Below are positions 1 through 7,813 of a stretch of DNA of 54,238 nt, one piece after another. The notes beneath the pieces are model-generated. The model did not search any database and was not told the origin of the DNA. It saw only the letters and a program-made list of their open reading frames with translations. How positions within the stretch are numbered: position 1 is the first letter of the stretch; each line of letters starts with the position of its first letter. The DNA is from Candidatus Poribacteria bacterium (GTDB lineage Bacteria > Poribacteria > WGA-4E > WGA-3G). Made by a program: the position numbers and the translations under genes. The stretch spans positions 1-54,238 of the forward strand of contig JAGFCA010000072.1 in the NCBI GenBank assembly GCA_022394755.1, in the 5' to 3' direction.

Positions 1-361
1 ATGATTACGGGTAATACACCAAACCTATTGTGTGTCATAAGTGTAAGAATGTTTCAGACTATCAATCTATTCTGCGTAATCTGTGTTATCCGATCAAATA
101 GTTAATACCCAAATTACACAGTCTTTATGTTAATATCACTATCAGTGCCAAGAATTAAATGAAAATATTGAAGAAAAATATAACATTACACAACTAATAT
201 AAGAAATAATAGCAATTAATTTGAATAAATAAGTAAGGAAAGTAACATAATGCAATAAATTGTTTTACACAACACAATTTAGCTTGCGATATTTATCTTA
301 TTATGTTACTATATATATTACACATGTCAGACATAATATATCATTTACACAGGAGATTAAA

Positions 362-388
362 AACTGTTGTGAAAATTTCACAACAGTT
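362..388. repeat. Perfect 27-nt palindrome
   Basis: The arms are AACTGTTGTGAAA and TTTCACAACAGTT around one central A, a perfect 13-bp inverted repeat. The half-site GTTGTGAAA recurs immediately downstream (386-394), and TTGTGAAAA occurs again near 574-582. The symmetry and clustered half-sites look like an operator for a dimeric regulator, but no gene starts close by, so the role is unknown. A transcript hairpin is the alternative; no T-tract follows. Confidence 0.5.
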
Positions 389-827
389 GTGAAACTTAAA
401 TCGAAATCTTATATGGCTACAAACCTATACCATAACAGGGTTCAGAGGACTTGAAACAAGGAAATAGTAGAAAATATTAAATAAAATAAAAAAATTTGAC
501 ATTTTTCAAACAATTCTATAAAACCTTTCAGCAACTGGTTTTAGAGCACTTTTTCTTCTCTGAATAAAAAATTGTGTTGTGAAAATAAAATAGTGTTAGA
601 TTCCAGACCAAAAAAAATAAATACTTATGAAAATCTTAAAAAGCAATCCTAATTACAATGATTCATTTATGTTAAAAAAACATTCCTATCTAACAAATGG
701 AAATCTCAAAACCAGAAAGGACAAAATCACAGAATTAAACTTTTTTAAAATTATGATAAAGTTAATTTAAAGTGGCGTTAGCCCAGTCTGTTACAGGGTT
801 TATAGGGATAATACACACTAATTTGAT

Positions 828-862
828 TCCTACACTTTGTAGGAAAAGTGTAACATTTTTTT
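828..862 (+). repeat. Hairpin repeat, copy A
   Basis: A 34-35-nt unit containing CCTAC-ACTTT-GTAGG, then AAAAGTGTAACA and a T-run. Two alternative hairpins are possible: CCTAC/GTAGG, or ACACTTT/AAAGTGT. The same unit is present at 14869-14902 and, inverted, at 52724-52754. In those two places it lies inside the long repeat; here its flanks are unrelated, so the hairpin itself may be the mobile or conserved unit. It could also act as a terminator because of the T-run. Confidence 0.7.
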
Positions 863-1130
863 GCTTTTTCAACAAATAGATGATTGCACAATTTACACGA
901 TTCACTACCAAAGTATATTGGATAAAATATCTATTTTGTGCATTATTTTTCTCTGCATATTTGGATTAAATGTCTGTTTGTATTCTTATGGGTAATCATA
1001 TATATCAGTTCTTCAAGTCCAATCTCAGAACAAAGATACAAAACCAAACAATGAGATGACGTTACAATCTGACTACCTAATATGTGTACTCAACACAAGA
1101 TACTGGAATTCAGACAACTACCAACTAATA

Positions 1131-1781
1131 ACTACAGGGTATCTCATAAGTACGAATCGTGTGTTTTTAGTACAGTGTATCTCATAAATCATAATCTTAT
1201 CAAATGTCTTTTAATCCTATCTAATTCCTGTTAGACTGTATCTTAAATCCGATTATTATTGAGATACAGTATTAATGGTACTAAATGATAAAGAATGGGA
1301 AGTGATTGAACCCTTGTTTCCTACACTCCCATCAGGCATTCGAGGAAGATCTTGGCGTAATAATAGAAAAGTAATGGAAAAGGGATTCTCTGGATACTTC
1401 GAACAGGAGCATCTTGGCGGGATTTACCTCCTGAGTATCTACCTTACCAAACGTGCCATCCTATTTTCCATCAATGGTCTTGTGATGGTACTCTTGAAAA
1501 AGTGTTATTAGCGATTACAGAGAAACTTGAGAAGCGTCGTTGCGGGAGAGAGGTATAGAAATGGTAACACCTCACAAAAAGAACCGTAAGCGTGCGTCGA
1601 CACAGGATGGTCGTCGTTCACGCCGCTATAAACACCGTTTCAAAGTAGAGCGTTTTCAGTTGGATAGAAGACTATAGTCGTTTAGTAGTGCGTTGGGAAT
1701 ATCATGCTGAAAACTACTTAGGTTTTTTGCTTCTTGCTTGTATGCCTATGCAAATAAAGTATTTATGAGATAGGTTGTAGT
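1131..1781 (+). mobile_element. Degenerate IS5-type insertion sequence
   Basis: The two ends are inverted repeats: ACTACAGGGTATCTCATAA at the left and, read on the minus strand, ACTACAACCTATCTCATAA at the right, 16 of 19 positions matching. A second partial copy of the end (GTATCTCATAAAT) lies just inside at 1177-1189. The interior carries a broken IS5-family transposase gene (1275-1768). The element sits inside a decayed Uma2-type gene read on the opposite strand. A TA appears on both outer sides, compatible with a short TA target duplication. A shorter relative sharing the same ends lies at 52470-52616. Confidence 0.75.
1275..1768 (+). pseudogene. IS5-family transposase, frameshifted and internally deleted
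   Basis: The start encodes the N-terminal domain typical of IS5-group transposases (DUF4096: MVLNDKEWEVIEPLFP, then RGRSWRNNRKVME). At about 1380 the frame shifts; the correct continuation (GILWILRTGASWRDLPPEYL, HQWSCDGTLEKVL) runs in another frame to a stop near 1558. The central part with the first catalytic Asp residues is missing. From 1561 the C-terminal part resumes (MVTPHKKNRKRAS, RRYKHRFKVERF), suffers another frameshift, and continues as FSWIEDYSRLVVRWEYHAEN to a TGA inside the right terminal repeat. With several lesions and no complete DDE core it cannot make an active transposase. Confidence 0.85.
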
Positions 1782-1957
1782 TAACCTAATAGACTGCTGG
1801 TAATCAGATTGTGTTCTCAATTTACTCCTGACATTCCTATTATTTTACCAATCACATATTCACTTCTAATTTTATCTGCGTCAGTGATTGCCTTGCGTTC
1901 TAAAGTAATATATTCCTCAGGTGAAAGATGGGTTTGCACTGCAGAAGTGCCCCTAAA
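1782..1957 (-). pseudogene. Uma2-family endonuclease fragment, interrupted by the IS5 element
   Basis: Read on the minus strand, the fragment encodes THLSPEEYITLERKA, then SEYVIGKIIGMSGVN, a TGA, and EHNLITSSLLG. This matches the order of motifs at the start of Uma2/DUF820 nucleases (HLTPEEYL, SEYVNGEIIxMxG, EHNxIxxNxxxxL). The TGA replaces a sense codon in the middle, the initiation codon is lost although an AAGGAG precedes the frame, and the IS5-type element cuts the gene at about 1781. Beyond the element (about 950-1130, minus strand) LVGS and IGLEELIYMITHKN could be its decayed continuation, with more stops. The family assignment rests on this short motif string. Confidence 0.55.
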
Positions 1958-2076
1958 TTCTCCTTATTTTTACTAAAATCATCTTTGAAGTAGATATAAT
2001 TACTCTTAGGTAGGTAAATGTAATTAAGGGAATGAAATTAGATTCAAAGATTTAGAATATTTGAATGTCTTTTGCA

Positions 2077-3438
2077 CTAAATTGAATAAATCATACGACT
2101 TGCTTCTTCAAACTCTGGTTCAAGAGGGTCTGTGGATAAATACAGCTTTTGATACGGTTCATACAATTGTATATAGCTCCAATTTACACCGCATAAAACT
2201 TTACCATTGTTTACGAGTTTGATGAATCTACCACGAAATTTTGCTCGTGTCCGTTCAGGTGGAGAATGCATAGCTTGTCTTATTTGAGTATCATCTAATA
2301 TTCTTTCTGTAAGACCCTTCTTTTCAGCCTTATAAAACAAGCCAACATCTTGTCTTATATTGTGATATTCTAAATCTACTCTCCTAACTTCGGCTGAATC
2401 CCAATTTAGTGAACGAGATTTTACATAGGTCTCTAACCATTTTCTCTTAATGATCCAATCAAGTTCTCTATCCAGAAGTCTTGGATCTTTTTCAAGGCAT
2501 GTCATAACGTATTCCCAACGTTTCATTACCTCATCAGTAGTTGGATCAGATTCGGCTTGTTCTAAGTAACGTTTTGCACTTTCGAAATATAACCACTGTA
2601 ATTCTACAGCAGATAGACGCTTTCCATTGTCCAGTTCAATTAGGCATTTACATGTAGTATCTTCTGAAATTTCATGTATAGCTTGTACAGAATTGCGTAA
2701 TGCAAATTGTTCATTAATGAAATGATCTTCAATCATTCTAAGGACGATGCCTGTTGTGCCAACCTTCAATAAGTTCGCTAATTCAGACATGTTGGAATCG
2801 CCAACAATAACATGTAATCTACGGTATTTTTCTCTATCAGCATGCGGTTCATCACGTGTATTTATTATTCCACGAGCAGTAGTGGTGGCTATAGAAATCT
2901 CTTCTCGTATATGTTGAGCACGTTGAGAAATTTCGTAAAAACCTTGATCACTGTGCCTGACCTTACCAGCACCAGTATATATTTGACGTGTAACAAAAAA
3001 GGGGATTAATTGGGACGCTAATTGTCGAAAACTAACTTTCTCACGTTCCATAAGATAATTCTCATGGCAACCATAGGTATTTCCGACAGTATCAAGATTG
3101 TTCTTAAATATAGAGATTTTACCACGAAATCCATCATTACGCATTCTACGTTCAGCAGTAGTAGCCAAACGAGTTACGATTCTCTCACCTGCTTTATCAT
3201 GAGCGATTAATTCAACCACATCATCGCATTCTGGAGTTGCATACTCTGGGTGACAACCGATATCTTGATAAAACCTTGCACCATTCTCAAGAAATACATC
3301 CGGATACATACGTCCAGAAATTATCTCCCTGAATAGATACATTACGACATTCTGTACTGTGAGTTTCTTACCTTTATCTTTCTCAGGAGTACAGATGATA
3401 CCGTATTCGGTTTCCAGTCCGTAAATTCTACGATGCAT
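2077..3438 (-). CDS. pafA: Pup--protein ligase PafA
   Basis: Carboxylate-amine ligase of the glutamine-synthetase-like fold that uses ATP to join the C-terminal Glu of Pup to a lysine of a target protein. The N-terminus HRRIYGLETEYG carries the conserved nucleotide/metal-binding Glu (residue 9), and FYQDIGCHPEYATPECD holds the Asp that corresponds to the PafA catalytic base. Further shared blocks are YGCHENYL, PFFVTRQIYTGAGKV and NTRDEPHAD. Length (453 aa) is typical. I chose the ATG at 3438 (MHRR), preceded by GAAGAG; a TTG six bases upstream is possible. The start lies inside prcA, so the two are probably translationally coupled. It is distinguished from dop by lacking the Dop-loop insertion after the first motif. 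Last gene of the locus. Confidence 0.95.
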   Translation of the reverse strand: MHRRIYGLETEYGIICTPEKDKGKKLTVQNVVMYLFREIISGRMYPDVFLENGARFYQDIGCHPEYATPECDDVVELIAHDKAGERIVTRLATTAERRMRNDGFRGKISIFKNNLDTVGNTYGCHENYLMEREKVSFRQLASQLIPFFVTRQIYTGAGKVRHSDQGFYEISQRAQHIREEISIATTTARGIINTRDEPHADREKYRRLHVIVGDSNMSELANLLKVGTTGIVLRMIEDHFINEQFALRNSVQAIHEISEDTTCKCLIELDNGKRLSAVELQWLYFESAKRYLEQAESDPTTDEVMKRWEYVMTCLEKDPRLLDRELDWIIKRKWLETYVKSRSLNWDSAEVRRVDLEYHNIRQDVGLFYKAEKKGLTERILDDTQIRQAMHSPPERTRAKFRGRFIKLVNNGKVLCGVNWSYIQLYEPYQKLYLSTDPLEPEFEEASRMIYSI

Positions 3439-4138
3439 TGGCAAAAATCTCTTCTGTTTCTTGAATACTAAAGCGGTGAAATTTACGCCGATCTAAAGTT
3501 GCATCAAGACAAGCTATTTCAATAGTATTCGGATTAATTTCATACGATTCAGGGGCATCAGCTTCAATCGCCTCAAGAGTTTTTGAGGCAAGTTGAACGG
3601 CTTCTTTCAAATCTAATCCATCTTGATATGTATTTTCAAGGATTTCAAGAATAGAATCTGCTTTACCACCTATAGCAGCAAAACTATCTTTCTCTTCATA
3701 GGTTCCATCAAAAGTGATCTTATAAATTTGACTACCTGTCGAGGTATGTCCATCAATTTCACAGACCAGTAGTTCTATCTCAAGAGGTTTCGCGTCCAAG
3801 GTTTGAGCAATGGCACTCATGTGTTGTGAATATAGATTGGTCAGCCATTTTCCTGTCACATCCTCACGGTAATATGTGTAGCCTTTTATCTCAGCTTCAC
3901 GTATTCCAGCTACTCGAAGTGCTTCATATTCAGATACTCTACCAGTGGAGGCAAGAGCTATTCTGTCATAAATTTCAGACATTTTAAATATAGTTTTCCT
4001 GGGATTCTCAGCTACCATTAGTAGTCCATCTTTATATTCTAATACTATAACCTCCTTAGCCTGTTCAATACCTCGATCGACAAAATCTTTCTTATCTTCC
4101 CAAATTTGATCGGGTGAAACGTAATACGGTGTGGACAT
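3428..4138 (-). CDS. prcA: Proteasome alpha subunit PrcA
   Basis: Non-catalytic alpha subunit that forms the outer rings and gate of the 20S core and docks the Mpa/ARC ATPase. The start STPYYVSPDQIWEDKKDFVDRGIEQA matches the alpha-type N-terminal extension and first helix of bacterial PrcA; later blocks VAENPRKTIFKMSEIYDRIA, YTYYREDVTGKWLTNLYSQ and YKITFDGTYEE also align by eye. Length 236 aa is normal. ATG at 4138 is preceded by AGGAGA at good spacing. It lies 35 bp downstream of prcB and overlaps the pafA start. The C-terminus beyond about residue 215 is acidic and poorly conserved, as is usual in this family. Confidence 0.95.
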   Translation of the reverse strand: MSTPYYVSPDQIWEDKKDFVDRGIEQAKEVIVLEYKDGLLMVAENPRKTIFKMSEIYDRIALASTGRVSEYEALRVAGIREAEIKGYTYYREDVTGKWLTNLYSQHMSAIAQTLDAKPLEIELLVCEIDGHTSTGSQIYKITFDGTYEEKDSFAAIGGKADSILEILENTYQDGLDLKEAVQLASKTLEAIEADAPESYEINPNTIEIACLDATLDRRKFHRFSIQETEEIFANAS

Positions 4139-4173
4139 TTTTCTCCTGCAATAAAATATTTACCAGCAATTAA

Positions 4174-4965
4174 TTAAGATTGTTCTAATCTTGAGATTAA
4201 ATCTTGGAACAGTTCAGCAATTGTATCTTCTGATACTTCTGATACACCATCTTTTGTTATAATGGTGAAAGTTGGAAAGATCTTCCTGACTAAATCTGGA
4301 CCACCAGTAGCAATATCCTCATCTGCAGCATCCCATAAGGCTTCAACAACAATTTTAAGGGCGTTATCCTTATCAAGATGGCTTTGATATAACTTTTTAA
4401 GTGTAGAACGAGCATCCTTTCCACCAGATCCAATGGCATAATAGGTATCTTCCTCATATCGACCGCCAAGTGCATCGTACTTAAAGATCCTACCTACACC
4501 GTTTTTAATATCATATCCAGAAAAAAGTGGTAAGACAATTAAGCCTTGCATGGCTAAATTCAGATTGGACCTGACAAGACTTGACAAATAGTTTGCTTGT
4601 CCATCAAGACTTAAGCGGACACCTTCGATTTTTTCATAGAACTCAATTTGCACTTGAAATAATTTGGCAATTTCAAGACAAGGTCCGGCGACTCCAGCAA
4701 CTGCTATAGCGGAATGTCTATCGATTTTATATACCTTTTGAATACGCCTTTCACCTACCTGATAACCTTCTGTAGCTTGACGATCCCCTGCCATTATGAC
4801 ACCGTCTTTATATACAACGGCAAGTACAGTTGTACCTTCAAGAAAATTATGGTTGTTAGATTCGAAGGTGCCATCAAGTTTGGACCAATCTCCCAGTTTA
4901 TCAGGATGTCGGTCTTTCAAAATTTGAAAAAAATCGGTAGATTCAAAGTCACGGAGTTTCAGCAA
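4174..4965 (-). CDS. prcB: Proteasome beta subunit PrcB, with propeptide
   Basis: Catalytic N-terminal-threonine hydrolase of the 20S core. HNFLEGTTVLAVVYKDGV shows the processing site: a propeptide of about 44 residues ends at Gly44, and Thr45 becomes the nucleophile. GDRQAT supplies the conserved Asp, and the Lys in RRIQKVYKI the active-site Lys; SGGKDA is the usual later block. Total length 263 aa. The start is TTG (4965), supported by AGGAGAATAGGA that overlaps the last codons of pup, only 2 bp upstream of this gene, implying translational coupling. No competing ATG fits the propeptide. Confidence 0.95.
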   Translation of the reverse strand: MLKLRDFESTDFFQILKDRHPDKLGDWSKLDGTFESNNHNFLEGTTVLAVVYKDGVIMAGDRQATEGYQVGERRIQKVYKIDRHSAIAVAGVAGPCLEIAKLFQVQIEFYEKIEGVRLSLDGQANYLSSLVRSNLNLAMQGLIVLPLFSGYDIKNGVGRIFKYDALGGRYEEDTYYAIGSGGKDARSTLKKLYQSHLDKDNALKIVVEALWDAADEDIATGGPDLVRKIFPTFTIITKDGVSEVSEDTIAELFQDLISRLEQS

Positions 4966-4967
4966 TC

Positions 4968-5165
4968 CTATTCTCCTCCCCGTTGAATAAAGTTTTCAAC
5001 GAATTCTTCTGAATCTTCTTCAAGAATCTCATCTATTTCATCAAGAAGCGTTTCCAAATCATCAGTTAATTCATCAACAGACTCATCAAGTTCTGGATTC
5101 GTTTGGGTTTCATCCTTTTCATTCATGGGATGGTCTCTATATTCTTGCTGTTTTTCGCTTGGCAT
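4968..5165 (-). CDS. pup: Prokaryotic ubiquitin-like protein Pup, ending in GGE
   Basis: A 65-residue, very acidic, largely disordered protein that tags substrates for the proteasome. The N-terminal half is polar; the central segment (about 27-58) is the helix-forming region that binds the coiled coil of the ATPase; the C-terminus is FIQRGGE. Because the last residue is already Glu rather than Gln, no deamidation is needed before ligation by PafA, so the Dop encoded upstream would serve mainly as depupylase. ATG at 5165 has a strong AGAAGGAG. It is 2 bp from prcB and 87 bp after dop. Confidence 0.95.
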   Translation of the reverse strand: MPSEKQQEYRDHPMNEKDETQTNPELDESVDELTDDLETLLDEIDEILEEDSEEFVENFIQRGGE

Positions 5166-5252
5166 GTCGTACTCCTTCTATAAGTAGTGTAAATATAACC
5201 ATTTTACATAATGTATATAGGAAAAACAATACCGAAGACTGATAATTATATA

Positions 5253-6740
5253 TTAATTACAGTCAGCTTTAATCTTGTTTACAAGTTCAACAACTGTAGA
5301 GGTGTTTAAAAGTTCTCCGACAATTTCATGGGTACCAAAATGAGGACGGTCCATCATAATCTTATCAAAGCCGGTAGGTCCATTGAATATGATAGAATTC
5401 CAACTTGCACTATGAATATCATTACCAAACTTCCTAAGGCATGTGCCACGGAAAAAGGCTCTTGTATCCATAGGTGGGTGTGAAATGGCATTAACTATTT
5501 CTTCTTGTGTCAATATGCGTTTTACATGTCCATTTTTCTGCAATCTTGCATAGAGACCTTTTTCAGGACGGGTGTCATGATACTGTAGGTCAAGCATTCG
5601 AATTCGAGCGTCTGTCCATCCAATACCATGTCTTCTAATATAAGCATCTATTAACTTTTTCTTTATTACCCAATCCAAATATTCGCCCATACTCAAAGGA
5701 TCAGTCTTTAGACTTTTTATTACAAAATCCCATTTTTCTAATATATCCTCAACGATTGGTGTCCGTTCATCCTTAGTAAGATGTTGATGAGCAAGTGACA
5801 GATACTCCTGCTGAATTTCTAAAGCAGTCCATTGACGTCCATCTTTGAGCTCGATTTTTTCCTTACAAGATAGATCTCGAGAAATAGATTTGATTGCAGC
5901 TACAGGATTCTGTAAACAGAATTTCTTTTCTATTATACCTTTTTCAATTAACTGTAATATAATTGAAGTGATACCTACCTTTAGATATATAGCATACTCA
6001 GACATGTTAGAATCGCCAACAATTACATGTAAACGTCTATATTCTTTTGAATCTGCATGTGGTTCATCTCTTGTATTAATCAATGGTCGTTCGACCATTG
6101 TACTCAGACCTACCTCTTTTTCGAAGAAATCAGCTCTTTGTGAAATCTGATATTCTGCTTCATCAGCACCATTTTCAGCTCCAACTTTCCCGCTTCCAGT
6201 GATGACCTGCCTGGTAACGAAAAAAGGGATTAGTCCATCTACAATATCGGTAAATGGTACTTTTCGGGACATCAAATAATTTTCATGTGAACCGTAACTA
6301 TGTCCTTTATAATCAGTATTGTTCTTATAAATTATAATTTCTTGATTATCAAGTAAAAGTTCTTCTGCTGTAAGTCGGCTTAATTCTATAATGAGTTCAC
6401 CAGCTTTTTCATACTTAACAAGATCTCTTGCATTTGTACATTCTGGTGTACAATATTCTGGGTGTGCATGATCAACGTAGTACCTACCACCGTTAATTAG
6501 AATATCGTTTATTACGTTATTATTCCCTTCATCAACCGGAACTATATCTGTCTCAGCAATATACCCTCTGGCATCAGTTAATGGACTTTCTTGTCCATAA
6601 TCCCAAGAAACCGTGGTTAATTTACGACTTTTATACGCATTAACCACTAAGGTTGATGCAGCAATAGGATCTTGTTCTTTTGCATTCTTGACAGAAATAC
6701 CGAACTCTGTTTCGGTTCCGATGATGGTTGGTATAGACAT
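5253..6740 (-). CDS. dop: Depupylase/deamidase Dop
   Basis: Relative of PafA that hydrolyses the isopeptide bond between Pup and substrate. The first motif TIIGTETEFGISV contains the conserved Glu; SWDYGQESPLTDARGY followed by the insertion ending near PVDEGNNN is the Dop loop that PafA lacks. YYVDHAHPEYCTPECTN carries the catalytic Asp, and YGSHENYLMSRKV, PFFVTRQVITGSGKVG and NTRDEPHAD follow. 495 aa, typical. I chose the ATG at 6740 (MSIPTII) with AAAAGAGAAT just upstream; an in-frame extension of 14 residues has no family counterpart. It lies between the unknown coiled-coil gene and pup. Confidence 0.94.
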   Translation of the reverse strand: MSIPTIIGTETEFGISVKNAKEQDPIAASTLVVNAYKSRKLTTVSWDYGQESPLTDARGYIAETDIVPVDEGNNNVINDILINGGRYYVDHAHPEYCTPECTNARDLVKYEKAGELIIELSRLTAEELLLDNQEIIIYKNNTDYKGHSYGSHENYLMSRKVPFTDIVDGLIPFFVTRQVITGSGKVGAENGADEAEYQISQRADFFEKEVGLSTMVERPLINTRDEPHADSKEYRRLHVIVGDSNMSEYAIYLKVGITSIILQLIEKGIIEKKFCLQNPVAAIKSISRDLSCKEKIELKDGRQWTALEIQQEYLSLAHQHLTKDERTPIVEDILEKWDFVIKSLKTDPLSMGEYLDWVIKKKLIDAYIRRHGIGWTDARIRMLDLQYHDTRPEKGLYARLQKNGHVKRILTQEEIVNAISHPPMDTRAFFRGTCLRKFGNDIHSASWNSIIFNGPTGFDKIMMDRPHFGTHEIVGELLNTSTVVELVNKIKADCN

Positions 6741-6824
6741 ATTCTCTTTTATCATGGAATAAAAAACTAATAAAGTCCACAAACAATATTCGTAGAAAAT
6801 TGTTTTACAATAGAATACACAACT

Positions 6825-7739
6825 TTATTCAAGTTGGCTACTGATTTGCCTAACTATATCTGCATCCCAATATTTAGATAGTTTTTCCTGTATATAGTTA
6901 ATTTTATCAATTCTATAATCACAATTTTCTGATAAATACTGGTTGACCCTTTGCGTTATATCAGTCACTATTTGCTTTTGTTGGCTTTGTAAGAACGACT
7001 TTGAATCAGTATCAAAATGGGTATCAATTTCTTCTTTCGATAGAGATTGAACGAATGTTGCCATCGGATACTTTTTCACGATATCATCATCGAGTATCGT
7101 CATGTAGGTATCCAGATCGTTTTGCCAAGTACTTGTGCTTATGGGTGTCCGTTTTGTGTCAGATGGAGACGTGTTTGTAGATTTCTTGTTATCAATCCGT
7201 GCGAACCACGCATCTAAACGTTCCATATATTCGCGTGTCTCTTTTGTAAAGCTATCAATATTCTCACTCATTTCGAATACGTTCTTTTTCTGTTCTTCAA
7301 TTTCACGGTTACTTTTAACAAGAAATGCATCTACTTCGGCAATAGTTTGCTTCGCTTTTTCAACAGTAGGGTCGGGTTCTCGCAGCGGATGATACATACC
7401 GTGTGCTTTTAGTTTTTCAATATACTTATTAAGCATCTCTTGTATCTTCTTTAAATCTTGTATTGAGGTTAAATCGCTATTATCAAATAAATCATAATAA
7501 TTCTCTGGTAATCCTATTTTCTCACGATATGAGTCAATACGTGCGGAAACTTCTGCTGGTATTATTGTCTCTCCAGATAACGCTACATTCTCATCCATTG
7601 TTTCCTTCACTACTTGATCAAGAATCTGTATATTTAGCTGTTCACTTTTTGGAATAAAATAAACTAACATCCCAACAATAACAAGTAATAATAATACGGA
7701 TATACTAACACCGATAAATGCAACTGATTTTATACGCAT
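6825..7739 (-). CDS. Membrane-anchored coiled-coil protein in the proteasome locus
   Basis: I do not recognise the family. The protein (304 aa from the ATG at 7739, preceded by AGGTG) starts with two Lys/Arg and one transmembrane segment (about residues 5-28), then a long polar region rich in Lys and Glu with helix-forming heptad-like stretches (about 75-190: IQDLKKIQEMLNKYIEKL, KAKQTIAEVDAFL, KSNREIEEQKKNVFEMSENI). A Ser/Thr-rich linker near 190-205 precedes a C-terminal helical part with conserved-looking Trp and Tyr. The layout predicts a single-pass protein with most of its mass on one side of the membrane, most likely outside the cytoplasm. It sits between mpa and dop on the same strand with small gaps, so it is probably co-transcribed. 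It could be a substrate, an adaptor or an unrelated passenger. Confidence 0.8.
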   Translation of the reverse strand: MRIKSVAFIGVSISVLLLLVIVGMLVYFIPKSEQLNIQILDQVVKETMDENVALSGETIIPAEVSARIDSYREKIGLPENYYDLFDNSDLTSIQDLKKIQEMLNKYIEKLKAHGMYHPLREPDPTVEKAKQTIAEVDAFLVKSNREIEEQKKNVFEMSENIDSFTKETREYMERLDAWFARIDNKKSTNTSPSDTKRTPISTSTWQNDLDTYMTILDDDIVKKYPMATFVQSLSKEEIDTHFDTDSKSFLQSQQKQIVTDITQRVNQYLSENCDYRIDKINYIQEKLSKYWDADIVRQISSQLE

Positions 7740-7813
7740 CTGAATATACACCTATAGACTGTTGTGTTCATGGGATTCTTCATCTACACCATGTGATTAT
7801 GTTTGAACAAGTA

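Larger units (their letters stand above)
1..1130. other. Gene-poor AT-rich stretch
   Basis: I see no convincing gene here. The few open frames are short, lack a ribosome binding site and resemble nothing I recognise. The stretch contains a perfect palindrome (362-388), a hairpin repeat shared with two other places in the window (828-862) and, towards 950-1130 on the minus strand, what may be the decayed second half of a Uma2-type nuclease gene. Long A/T runs and many stops suggest decayed or intergenic DNA. Confidence 0.6.

Noticed and set aside
362..394. CRISPR-like repeats
   Set aside because: Only one palindrome and an additional half-site; no regular spacing or spacers here or elsewhere in the window.
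260..454. 64-codon open frame on the plus strand
   Set aside because: No ribosome binding site, composition follows the local AT bias, and it runs through the palindrome; probably chance.
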